Below, in pieces: positions 1 to 6,541 of a DNA stretch of 12,083 nt. Source of the DNA: Bacillota bacterium. Its GTDB lineage: Bacteria > Bacillota > Clostridia > Oscillospirales > Ruminococcaceae. The stretch lies in contig JAEXAZ010000179.1 of NCBI GenBank assembly GCA_023394255.1, positions 1-12,083 on the forward strand. Reading direction: 5' to 3'. Each line of letters opens with the position of its first letter. The first letter of the stretch is position 1. Below the pieces are notes generated by a model, which ran no database searches, was not told where the DNA came from, and worked only from the letters and a program-made list of their open reading frames with translations. The position numbers and the translations under genes are program-made.

Positions 1-55
1 TCGCATAGCCTTTGCGGGCGGCTTTATGTATTTGGTCAAGATTCGTTGTCAACAT
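1..55 (-). CDS. Class II (fructose/tagatose-bisphosphate type) aldolase, N-terminus only
   Basis: Only the first 18 codons lie in the window, and the gene continues past base 1. They read MLTTNLDQIHKAARKGYA, which matches the opening of zinc-dependent class II aldolases (FbaA, GatY, KbaY, IolJ), where a short start is followed by a helix and then K/G-G-Y-A-V-G/P-x-F-N. The start is well supported. An AAAGGAG ribosome binding site lies 8 nt upstream of the ATG at 55, and a good sigma-A promoter with an operator lies further upstream on the same strand. If the call is right, the enzyme would cleave a ketose bisphosphate (or ketose phosphate) into two three-carbon pieces, a logical last step for the sugar taken up and isomerised by the divergent genes. 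The family call rests on few residues. That a gene starts here is much surer than what it encodes. Confidence 0.5.
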   Translation of the reverse strand, partial: MLTTNLDQIHKAARKGYA

Positions 56-97
56 GGAGAACACTCCTTTAATTACACTTTGGTACACTACCGGCTT

Positions 98-115
98 AAT
101 ACACTCGAGTGTATT
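98..115. promoter_or_regulatory. Operator O1, perfect 18-bp palindrome with central CG
   Basis: AATACACTCGAGTGTATT is a perfect palindrome centred between bases 106 and 107. It starts three bases past the -10 box of the leftward aldolase promoter and so covers the expected start of transcription, the classic position for a repressor. The central CG and 18-bp length suit a LacI-family protein, whose hinge-helix leucines insert at a central CpG. Related sites occur at 1478-1497 and 1557-1574. The binding protein is probably the LacI-type regulator encoded at 277-1287, which is inferred from proximity. Confidence 0.75.
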
Positions 116-118
116 TTT

Positions 119-147
119 AGTATACAGCCTAATTTCTGATTCGTCAA
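119..147 (-). promoter_or_regulatory. Sigma-A promoter of the leftward aldolase-like gene
   Basis: On the minus strand the -35 is TTGACG (142-147) and the -10 is TATACT (119-124), separated by exactly 17 bp. Transcription should begin near base 112, inside operator O1, and give a leader of roughly 57 nt before the ATG at 55. Confidence 0.75.
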
Positions 148-216
148 CACCGTTTTTTATAAAAAACAGCCAGGCCTTCATCCCCTCCCAAATTTATTCG
201 TTTTATCATTTTGCAG

Positions 217-246
217 TTGACGCATTATTCCGGGCGTGTGTATAAT
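217..246 (+). promoter_or_regulatory. Sigma-A promoter of the LacI-family regulator gene
   Basis: The -35 is TTGACG (217-222) and the -10 is TATAAT (241-246), with an 18-bp spacer. The start of transcription is expected near 253, leaving a short leader of about 24 nt with the ribosome binding site at 262-268. Operator O1 lies about 100 bp upstream, so any autoregulation would need to act at a distance. Confidence 0.75.
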
Positions 247-276
247 GATGATAATCTTACCAAGGGAGACGCTTAT

Positions 277-1287
277 ATGAGTCAGAACAGAAGTGCGCCG
301 ACACGCAAAGATGTTGCACAGCTTGCCGGAGTATCGGAGACGATCGTTTCTTATGTGCTGAACAACAATCGGTACGTGGCACAGGAAAAGCGCATCCGGG
401 TTTTGCAGGCGGTGAAACAGCTGCATTATCGCCCCAACACAGTCGCGCGCGCATTGAAGGGGAAAAAAAGCAATCATATTTTATTTATTGCCGACAATAT
501 TTCCAACGAGCACTTTGGAAAAATCGTGGAAGAGATGGACCGCATTGCCTACGACAAGGGGTATTTGATTTCACTCCTGGCGGACCGTAACGACAGCGAA
601 TTTGTAGCGCAGGTCAACAGCCGCCTGGTGGACGGCATCGTAATAAGCTCCACAGGATTTGAAGAAAAATATGTAATGGACCTCATCCAATCAGAAGTGC
701 CGGTGGTGCTGCTGATGAACCGTGAATATAACATGGTGGGCAACAAAGCAAGCAAGATTTATACCGGATTGCGGCAGGGCGTAAAGGAATGTGTAAAACT
801 CCTTGTTGAGAAGGGACGCCGGAACATTTTATACATTGACCGGGTAAGCCAGCACCATCGGTACAGCACAACAGATGACCTGCGCTATCATGGATTTTGC
901 ACACAGATGGCAGAGTACGGCCTGCCCGTTTCTTCCGAAAACGTGATTTCCGGCTACTGCTCCGAAGAAGAACTATATGTTGGCCTGCAAAACCGTGTCC
1001 GCAATGGGCTGAAGGTTGACGGTATCGTTGGCCGCAATGACAATCTGGCTTGTGTCGCAATGGCCGCCGTAATGGCATGCGGGCTGAAAGTGCCGAAAGA
1101 TATTTCGATCATAGGCTTTGACAATTCCCGCATGAGTAATTATGTAAAGCCGACCCTCACGAGTGTGGAAATTGACCGCACCGGGATAGCACGGGCAATT
1201 ATCACGATGCTGGACGAAATGATCGCCGGAAACCCGCCTACGGTACAAACGTTTGACACAAAATTAGTGGAGCGGGAAAGCACTTAG
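277..1287 (+). CDS. LacI/GalR-family transcriptional regulator
   Basis: This is a 336-residue DNA-binding regulator of the usual family length. Residues 9-30 form the helix-turn-helix (KDVAQLAGVSETIVSYVLN). The hinge YRPNTVARAL (51-60) carries the leucine that in this family wedges into the central CpG of the operator. The rest is a periplasmic-binding-protein-like effector domain, including the conserved late block with IIGFDNSRMSNYVKPTLTSV. The ATG at 277 was chosen because AGGGAG lies just upstream, a good promoter ends at 246, and the protein then begins just before the helix-turn-helix. An in-frame start at 211 would lie in the promoter. Context predicts that it represses the divergent aldolase gene and the downstream transporter operon through CG-centred operators at 98-115, 1478-1497 and 1557-1574, and releases them on binding a sugar or sugar phosphate. 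The inducer cannot be read from sequence. Confidence 0.93.
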   Translation: MSQNRSAPTRKDVAQLAGVSETIVSYVLNNNRYVAQEKRIRVLQAVKQLHYRPNTVARALKGKKSNHILFIADNISNEHFGKIVEEMDRIAYDKGYLISLLADRNDSEFVAQVNSRLVDGIVISSTGFEEKYVMDLIQSEVPVVLLMNREYNMVGNKASKIYTGLRQGVKECVKLLVEKGRRNILYIDRVSQHHRYSTTDDLRYHGFCTQMAEYGLPVSSENVISGYCSEEELYVGLQNRVRNGLKVDGIVGRNDNLACVAMAAVMACGLKVPKDISIIGFDNSRMSNYVKPTLTSVEIDRTGIARAIITMLDEMIAGNPPTVQTFDTKLVEREST

Positions 1288-1311
1288 ACAAAAATTTTCA
1301 GGAAAATCACA

Positions 1312-1335
1312 CGATAGGCGGCATAAGCCGTATCG
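1312..1335. other. Hairpin after the regulator gene
   Basis: The sequence folds as CGATA, two bulged G, CGGC, loop ATAA, GCCG, TATCG. It lies 24 nt after the regulator stop codon but is not followed by a run of T, so it is not a convincing intrinsic terminator. It may protect the mRNA end or be chance. The stretch 1336-1443 up to the next promoter shows nothing else I can support. Confidence 0.35.
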
Positions 1336-1443
1336 GAGTGCCCTATGGCAACGCATGTTCTTACGAATATGACGGGGCTTCGGCAAACTGTATAAAATGC
1401 ATTTTGGATTCATATGGATTTTCACAAATGTGTTAAATCACCA

Positions 1444-1472
1444 TTGACAGACCATTGCCGCATGGATATAAT
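1444..1472 (+). promoter_or_regulatory. Full-consensus sigma-A promoter of the sugar transporter operon
   Basis: The -35 is TTGACA (1444-1449) and the -10 is TATAAT (1467-1472), with a 17-bp spacer, so all twelve core bases match consensus. Such a strong promoter usually needs tight repression, and an operator-like site begins six bases past the -10. Transcription should start near 1479, giving a leader of about 176 nt before the binding-protein gene. Confidence 0.88.
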
Positions 1473-1477
1473 TTGAA

Positions 1478-1497
1478 ATATACACACGAGTTTATAT
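1478..1497. promoter_or_regulatory. Operator O2 over the transporter operon start point
   Basis: ATATACACACGAGTTTATAT is an imperfect palindrome (16 of 20 positions symmetric) centred on CG at 1487/1488. Its core ACACnCGAGTnTA matches operator O1 at 98-115. It sits over the predicted start of transcription, as O1 does for the divergent gene, and is probably bound by the LacI-type regulator. Confidence 0.7.
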
Positions 1498-1502
1498 CGC
1501 TG

Positions 1503-1536
1503 CGCATTTTTGAAAAGTACTTTATTTAAAAATGCG
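1503..1536 (+). other. Inverted repeat in the 5' leader of the transporter mRNA
   Basis: CGCATTTTT (1503-1511) pairs perfectly with AAAAATGCG (1528-1536) around a 16-nt loop that itself contains the palindrome AAAGTACTTT (1514-1523). It sits early in the leader between operators O2 and O3 and has no T tail suited to termination. A role in mRNA stability or 5' protection is possible. No known riboswitch class is recognised. Confidence 0.4.
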
Positions 1537-1556
1537 GTGTTTATTATTTTGAATTT

Positions 1557-1574
1557 ATATACACACGTATTTAT
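1557..1574. promoter_or_regulatory. Operator O3, downstream auxiliary site
   Basis: ATATACACACGTATTTAT is identical to the first 18 bases of O2 at 16 positions and has the same central CG (1566/1567). Its centre lies 79 bp from that of O2, inside the transcribed leader. A second site at this distance could support DNA looping or act as a transcription roadblock. It is less symmetric than O1 and O2, so confidence is lower. Confidence 0.5.
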
Positions 1575-1654
1575 TGGCATTTTGGGTTTTTCAGCATCGC
1601 TCGTCATATCGAATCGACCTGACGATTTGAATTTATTAAATTTAGGAGGAGCAT

Positions 1655-2989
1655 ATGAAAAAGTTACTAGCTTTCGTTCTCGCAACAATTCTGGCATTCG
1701 GCATGGCCGCTTGTGGCGGAAACAACGCAACGTCCACACCGGCTCCGGCAGATGCGGAGGGTGCGACAGAGGCCGAACAGGAAAATGTGACGCTTCGCTT
1801 TTATAACTACGCGCTCTCCGAAACGGCAAAATCTGATTGGTGGGAAAATACCATCAAAAACTTTGAGGCTGAAAACGACTGGATCGATATAGAAACAGTC
1901 ACTGTCGACTACAACAGTATGATTTCCACTTTCACCAATGACCTTGCATCGGGCCTGCCGGTGGATATGGTCTATGGCGAGGTAAACTGGATTCCGGCAC
2001 TGGTGGAAGGCGGATTTATTCAGCAGCCGTCTCAGGTGATCGATCCTGATTTTTACAACGGTTACTATGATTATGTTTTGAACCAGTTCCAATATGATGG
2101 CGCTGTTTATGGTGTGCCTCATTACTACACCAATTCCGTTATTTTTGTAAATAAAGATCTGGTCGAAGCCGCAGGCCTTTCTATGGACCAGTTCCCCACC
2201 ACCCTTGACGGCTTAAAACAATGGATTGAACAGCTGAACGACTACTACAAAGAGGACGGCAGCATTTCAACCGTATTTGGCCTGACAACCGCGGAGGTTC
2301 CGGCAACAGGCTCAAATATCAATGCAATCTACACTGCATTTGGCGGAACGCTTATCAATGAAGACGGAACGCTGGCGGATATCACCGCGGAACCCAACAA
2401 GACCGCGATGGCCGAAACGCTTGACTTCTATAAATATCTGATCGGGAACGGCTACACGCAGGAAAATCAGAAGCTTAAGGATTACCGTGCGGCTTTCGGT
2501 GCAGGCAACGTGTGTATGTACGTTGACTCCTCGTGGGGCTACGCACAGATTGGAGAAGTCGATTCCAACGCGGCAAACTTCACAGTCACGGCGGCGCTTC
2601 CGACAAGTATGGGTACAAACGGCAAGGGCTCGTCGCTTGTTGAGTCTCACTGCTTCCTCATTGGCGCCAATTTGTCCGATGCACAAAAGAAAGCCGTAAA
2701 CCTCTTTATCCAGTACTGCACCGGAACCGGCACAATGCAGGAATATCTCAATAAAATCGGTTTGGCCTTTGTTGCACACGAGGGCATGGCGGACTGCCAG
2801 ATCTCTCCGATCCTTGAAGGTGCTGCGAAAGGCGTTGACAACGTTGTTTACCAGCCGCAGATTGCCCCGATTATCAGCGTGCAGCAGCAGCTGGCCACTA
2901 CTGTCCTGAATTATACAGTGAACGGTATGGGTGCGGACGACGCGATTGCGGATTATATCAAGCAGGCGGATTATTATATCAACCAATAA
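1655..2989 (+). CDS. ABC transporter sugar-binding lipoprotein (CUT1 family)
   Basis: This 444-residue extracellular solute-binding protein captures a sugar and delivers it to the permease pair encoded next. The N-terminus has a lysine-rich start, a hydrophobic core and a lipobox GMAAC, so it should be cleaved before Cys20 and lipid-anchored to the outer face of the membrane. A flexible Thr/Ala/Pro/Glu-rich linker follows to about residue 46, then the fold typical of family 1 sugar-binding proteins, with a TVDYNSMISTFTNDLASGLPVDMVYGE-like segment early in the mature domain. Length is normal for the family. AGGAGGA lies 4 nt before the ATG. The gene follows a full-consensus promoter covered by LacI-type operators and is followed by a U-tailed hairpin that should make it the most abundant product of the operon. 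The sugar bound cannot be predicted, though the isomerase and aldolase in the locus favour a monosaccharide or short glycoside. Confidence 0.93.
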   Translation: MKKLLAFVLATILAFGMAACGGNNATSTPAPADAEGATEAEQENVTLRFYNYALSETAKSDWWENTIKNFEAENDWIDIETVTVDYNSMISTFTNDLASGLPVDMVYGEVNWIPALVEGGFIQQPSQVIDPDFYNGYYDYVLNQFQYDGAVYGVPHYYTNSVIFVNKDLVEAAGLSMDQFPTTLDGLKQWIEQLNDYYKEDGSISTVFGLTTAEVPATGSNINAIYTAFGGTLINEDGTLADITAEPNKTAMAETLDFYKYLIGNGYTQENQKLKDYRAAFGAGNVCMYVDSSWGYAQIGEVDSNAANFTVTAALPTSMGTNGKGSSLVESHCFLIGANLSDAQKKAVNLFIQYCTGTGTMQEYLNKIGLAFVAHEGMADCQISPILEGAAKGVDNVVYQPQIAPIISVQQQLATTVLNYTVNGMGADDAIADYIKQADYYINQ

Positions 2990-3010
2990 GCAGGATTACG
3001 GATGATCTCA

Positions 3011-3047
3011 AAGAAGGGTGGGTGAACATCACCCATCCTTCTTTTTT
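3011..3047 (+). terminator. Partial terminator/attenuator between binding-protein and permease genes
   Basis: A 14-bp stem (3011-3024 with 3030-3043, one G-U pair) and a five-base loop AACAT are followed by TTTT within a run of six T. It starts 21 nt after the binding-protein stop codon and ends before the permease ribosome binding site. Such structures in ABC operons let a fraction of transcripts stop, giving more binding protein than permease, and also protect the upstream mRNA. Confidence 0.8.
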
Positions 3048-3065
3048 CGGGGGAGGGGACAAGTC

Positions 3066-4016
3066 ATGCATTCCGGTAAAACGAAATTTGCAGATGCACA
3101 CGGATTACGCCGTTTGAACCTGCATTCAAAAAAACAGCAGGATATTTTATTCTGTGCGGTTTTATTGCTGCCGGCAATTATTCTCTGCGTTGCATTTATT
3201 ATTATTCCGATCATTGATTCGGTCATAATGAGCCTTACTACCTATAAAATTGCAAACCTTACCAATAATCAACCCGGTGAATGGAACAACTTTGCAAATT
3301 ATACCAGGTTGTGGAATTCCGGCAAGCTACAGTCGGCGGCATCGATCACCGTTGCGTTCGTAGGCATTACAGTTGTCCTGACTTTTGTGCTCAGCATGAC
3401 ATTGGCGCTGCTTTTAAACACAAAGATTGTCGGCGCACGGTTTCTGCGCAGCATTATGATGATTCCATGGGTAATCCCTACCGTAATTGCGGGTCTGCTT
3501 TGGTCATGGATTTACGCAAACCCCTATGGATTGCTTCAGTATCTCGTCAGTACGTTCACGCACGGGCAGGTGAATCATTTTGCTATTTTGAGCAATCAGG
3601 ACGCGGCTTTATGGGGAATTATCATTGCCGCTCTATGGAAGCAGATCCCGCTGATGGCGCTGCTGCTGTTGTCAGGGATGCAGAGTGTTCCGGACGATAT
3701 TCTGGAAGCGGCTAAAATCGACGGTGCCGGTTATTTTACGCGGCTTGTCCATATTCTGATTCCCTATATGCGCAGCGTGATAGCGGTTACCGTGTCCATG
3801 TGTATCATTGAAAACTTTAAACAATATCCGCTGTTTGCAACGCTGACAAACGGCGGGCCTACCGGGGCGACAACGACTTTCGCCGTACTTTCGTATGAAG
3901 AAGCTTTTGTGAACTATAACTATGGCTCGGGCGCCGCTGTCACCACGGTATGGCTGCTGCTTATGATCGTTGTAGTGTTTATCTTCAATCGCATTTTTAA
4001 GAAAGACGACGCTTGA
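3066..4016 (+). CDS. ABC sugar transporter permease, MalF-like
   Basis: This 316-residue inner-membrane permease has a basic cytoplasmic N-terminus, a first membrane helix at about residues 26-48, and several further helices, six in all by family expectation. The EAA loop that docks on the ATPase is clear at 214-220 (EAAKIDG) and continues to a conserved IPYMRSV. The late segment TNGGPTGATTTFAVLSYEEAF is typical of MalF-type subunits of CUT1 importers. The ATG at 3066 has GGAGGGG 7 nt upstream. The earlier in-frame start at 3018 lies inside the terminator stem and is rejected. It would pair with the MalG-like protein encoded 16 bp downstream to form the channel. No ATPase gene follows, so the partner ATPase must be encoded elsewhere or outside the window. 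Confidence 0.92.
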   Translation: MHSGKTKFADAHGLRRLNLHSKKQQDILFCAVLLLPAIILCVAFIIIPIIDSVIMSLTTYKIANLTNNQPGEWNNFANYTRLWNSGKLQSAASITVAFVGITVVLTFVLSMTLALLLNTKIVGARFLRSIMMIPWVIPTVIAGLLWSWIYANPYGLLQYLVSTFTHGQVNHFAILSNQDAALWGIIIAALWKQIPLMALLLLSGMQSVPDDILEAAKIDGAGYFTRLVHILIPYMRSVIAVTVSMCIIENFKQYPLFATLTNGGPTGATTTFAVLSYEEAFVNYNYGSGAAVTTVWLLLMIVVVFIFNRIFKKDDA

Positions 4017-4032
4017 AGGAGAGGGATTGGAT

Positions 4033-4896
4033 ATGCATACAGCAAATCGGCTTTTCACAAAGCGCAGGGCACTGTGCTTCAGCGGTGAGTTTTTAAAGTA
4101 TTCAGCGATCCTTTTCATTTTTTTATTTCTGCTTTTCCCGGTATACTGGATGGTTGTTACTTCTTTAAAAATAAACACAGAATCCTATCGCACGGTGCCT
4201 ACCTTATGGCCGCAAAACGTTTCTTTCGAAGGCTATCTCACGCTGCTGAAAGATGGGAAATTCTTTGTCTACTACAAAAACAATCTGCTAATTTCGGCCC
4301 TGGCCGCGGCAATCATTTGCTTTATTTCTGTTTTTGCGGGTTATGCGCTCAGCCGTTTCCATTTTAAATGGAACAAAATCTTATTTGCCACATTTACGTT
4401 TGCGCAAATGATGCCTGTGATCAGCCGGTTGATTTCCCTGTACACGATATTGCGGAAATTAAACCTTACGGATACGCGTCTTGGCCTGGTGCTTGCCATC
4501 AGCGCCACGCAGGTGCCTTTTACGGTTTCTTTAATGGCGTCATTCTTTGACGGAATCCCAAGAGATCTGGAGGAGGCCGCGTCGGTGGATGGAAGCAAAC
4601 GGCTGCAAACCCTGTTCCGTATCATTATCCCTCTCGTTGTACCGGGCCTTTTAGCGGTAGGAGTCTATAGTTTCCTAATGACCTGGGATGATTATCTCCA
4701 TGCAATTACTCTCATTCGCTCCCCCGGACTGTGGACATTATCCCAGGGGTTGAAGCTCACCTATCTGGGCGAAGTGAGCGACTGGCAATTAATTAATTCC
4801 GCGTCCACATTAGGTACGGTCCCAATGATATTTGTCTTTTTCTTTTTCCAAAAATATATGATCAAAGGGCTTGTCTCGGGAGCGGTAAAAGGGTAA
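4033..4896 (+). CDS. ABC sugar transporter permease, MalG-like
   Basis: This 287-residue permease is the second half of the sugar channel. After a basic start, the first membrane helix (about residues 22-43) ends in PVYWMVVTSLK, the MalG-family signature. The EAA loop is at 181-187 (EAASVDG), followed by LFRIIIPLVVPGLLAVGVYSF, and the C-terminus ends in the usual KYMIKGLVSGAVKG. The ATG at 4033 is preferred over an in-frame TTG at 4027, because AGGAGAGGG at 4017-4025 leaves 7 nt to the ATG. The gap to the preceding permease gene is 16 bp, so the two are co-translated. The following 107 bp before the isomerase gene contain only a short GGTA/TACC hairpin near 4938-4950 and no promoter I can defend, so the isomerase is probably in the same operon. 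Confidence 0.93.
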   Translation: MHTANRLFTKRRALCFSGEFLKYSAILFIFLFLLFPVYWMVVTSLKINTESYRTVPTLWPQNVSFEGYLTLLKDGKFFVYYKNNLLISALAAAIICFISVFAGYALSRFHFKWNKILFATFTFAQMMPVISRLISLYTILRKLNLTDTRLGLVLAISATQVPFTVSLMASFFDGIPRDLEEAASVDGSKRLQTLFRIIIPLVVPGLLAVGVYSFLMTWDDYLHAITLIRSPGLWTLSQGLKLTYLGEVSDWQLINSASTLGTVPMIFVFFFFQKYMIKGLVSGAVKG

Positions 4897-5003
4897 AGGG
4901 GCCGCCGCTCCAGTAAGTAAGGCCGATCATTAAATAGGTATAGCGTACCGGCACATAGCTGCTTTGCAATAAACTGTACAAAAAGCTGAAAAGAGGATCG
5001 ATT

Positions 5004-6350
5004 ATGAAGAAGCTGCTCAAGATTGGATTTATGGTGACAGTATCCGGGCGTTGGCCGCGCGAGTTGCCGGAAAAACGGCTGAGAGAATATGGCGGGTGGG
5101 TACATACACAGCTGGCGCATTCCAGTATCCACGAGTTTCCACGCTTAGTGAGCACAAAAGCAGATATGACAGAATGTATTGAGGACTTTAAAAAGAATGG
5201 AATAGACGTGGTGATACTGGTATACGGCGCTTTTACCGGCGATGATATTTGCTGCGGCATCGCGGATGCACTGAAATGCCCGATCATTTTATGGGCGCCA
5301 AGAGAGGAAAAATGGGAACGCCAGGAACGCCTGTATGCAAATGCATTGTGCAGCGCGACAATGAACGGCGCAAGCCTGATGCGTATCCATGCGCGGTATC
5401 ATATCGTATACGGCAATAAGGAAGAACCCCGTGTGGCAAAGGAACTCGGCGATATTGTCAGCGCGTATGCGGCTGCAAAAAATATGAACGGCCTTACTTT
5501 CGGACTGTTTGGCTACCGCCCCACGGCGTTTTACAACTGCGCCTTTGATGAGGTTGTAATCCGGCGTACCTTTGGCATCAATTTTGAAGAAACGGACCTC
5601 AAAGTTGTTTTTGATACCATGTCCGGACTGGACTGGTCAGATGTGGAAGCCGAGATGAAAAAAACAGCCAAAACGTGGGACACGTCAGCTCTTCCCGACG
5701 GTCACCTGGAAAACCACGCACGGCTTTACCTTGCGCTTAAAAAGCTGTATCCGTTGCAGGGTTATGATTATGCCGCAATCAAGTGCTGGCCTGAAATGGG
5801 GAACCTGCATACTACGCCGTGCGCGGTGCTTGGCCGTCTGGCAGACGAAGGCATCAACATCGGCTGCGAAGGCGATGTCGACGCAGGTCTGGCAGCCATC
5901 GCGCAGAATACCCTGACGGGCCTGCCCACTTTCATAACAGACTTGATCAATATTGACGAAGAAAACAACGCGGTTTCCTTCTGGCATTGCGGAAACGCGG
6001 CGCCCAGCCTGCATGATGCCGCAGACGGAGTTACTATGTGTAACCATCCTTTGGCCGGACAGGGCACGGCCTTCTGGTGCGCTTTGAAACAGGGTCCGGT
6101 GACGGCGGCACGGTTTACCAATATAGACGGGCAGTATCGTCTGTTCGTTCTGCGCGGTATCGCACAGCCGACAACCCGCAATACGCGCGGAGCCATGGTA
6201 GACGTGAAGGTCAGCACTCCTGTTATGGAACTGGTGTCCAAAATTGCTGAAAATGGGATGAGCCATCATTACAGTGTGGTATGGCAGGATATTGCCGATC
6301 AAATGATCGGCTTGGCAAAGGTACTGAATATTCCTGTAATTGAACTGTAA
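5004..6350 (+). CDS. L-fucose/L-arabinose isomerase-like sugar isomerase
   Basis: This 448-residue cytoplasmic protein resembles the FucI/AraA-type aldose-ketose isomerases (COG2407-like). The N-terminal half is an alpha/beta fold (MKKLLKIGFMVTVSG..., VVILVYGAFTGDD). The C-terminal half carries the likely metal site: E289 in GCEGDVDAGLA with D291 beside it, and H328 in FWHCGNAAPSL. This resembles the Glu/Asp/His set that holds Mn2+ in FucI. Which acid binds is inferred. It is shorter than FucI (about 590 residues), as are many uncharacterised family members. AGAGGA lies 6 nt before the ATG. In context it would convert the imported aldose to a ketose that, after phosphorylation, could feed the class II aldolase encoded divergently. 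Substrates known for the wider family include L-fucose, L-arabinose, D-arabinose and possibly sulfoquinovose. None can be chosen from sequence alone. No kinase gene is visible. Confidence 0.82.
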   Translation: MKKLLKIGFMVTVSGRWPRELPEKRLREYGGWVHTQLAHSSIHEFPRLVSTKADMTECIEDFKKNGIDVVILVYGAFTGDDICCGIADALKCPIILWAPREEKWERQERLYANALCSATMNGASLMRIHARYHIVYGNKEEPRVAKELGDIVSAYAAAKNMNGLTFGLFGYRPTAFYNCAFDEVVIRRTFGINFEETDLKVVFDTMSGLDWSDVEAEMKKTAKTWDTSALPDGHLENHARLYLALKKLYPLQGYDYAAIKCWPEMGNLHTTPCAVLGRLADEGINIGCEGDVDAGLAAIAQNTLTGLPTFITDLINIDEENNAVSFWHCGNAAPSLHDAADGVTMCNHPLAGQGTAFWCALKQGPVTAARFTNIDGQYRLFVLRGIAQPTTRNTRGAMVDVKVSTPVMELVSKIAENGMSHHYSVVWQDIADQMIGLAKVLNIPVIEL

Positions 6351-6378
6351 CAGCGGCTAATACAGTTTGCGCTTCATT

Positions 6379-6446
6379 AAGAAGCTCCCTTCTTATCCGA
6401 CAGTGGACAAAACGAAATCCACTGAAAAAGGAGAAGGGAGCTTCTT
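6379..6446. terminator. Long two-level inverted repeat between convergent operons
   Basis: A perfect 15-bp outer stem (6379-6393 with 6432-6446, AAGAAGCTCCCTTCT and its complement) encloses a separate 7-bp hairpin (CAGTGGA 6401-6407 with TCCACTG 6418-6424). It lies 28 bp after the isomerase stop codon and before the end of the leftward MFS gene, so a bidirectional terminator is the natural reading. The T runs on either side are short (CTTCTTTATA rightward), making it weaker in sequence than in structure. The flanking sequence from 6447 to 6541 shows nothing recognisable. Confidence 0.6.
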
Positions 6447-6541
6447 TATATACTGCAAGTCCAAATTCTGTTGTAAACCGGTCCAAAGTTTTCTACGGGA
6501 TGGCTGTTGTACCATTTAAAATGCGCTCTCACTTCTTGCCG

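Noticed and set aside
1343..1393. A 16-codon small open frame between the regulator and the transporter promoter
   Set aside because: It has only a weak CGGAG-like sequence upstream, no promoter of its own and no recognisable peptide signature.
1479..1654. Riboswitch in the 176-nt leader of the transporter operon
   Set aside because: Apart from one A/T-rich hairpin and a weak 6-bp TCGTCA/TGACGA repeat at 1601-1625, no conserved riboswitch core or terminator/antiterminator pair was recognised. The operators explain the regulation.
2312..2986. Leftward open frame of 224 codons inside the binding-protein gene
   Set aside because: It lies wholly antisense to a well-supported solute-binding protein gene, with no ribosome binding site or recognisable family.
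3018..3065. Upstream in-frame extension of the MalF-like permease
   Set aside because: The extra 16 codons lie within the terminator stem and U tail, and a much better ribosome binding site precedes the ATG at 3066.
6379..6446. Inverted repeat as a transposon or MITE
   Set aside because: No duplicated target site or transposase remnant is visible at the flanks, and its place between convergent operons is explained by termination. It is kept as a finding only for a copy-number check.
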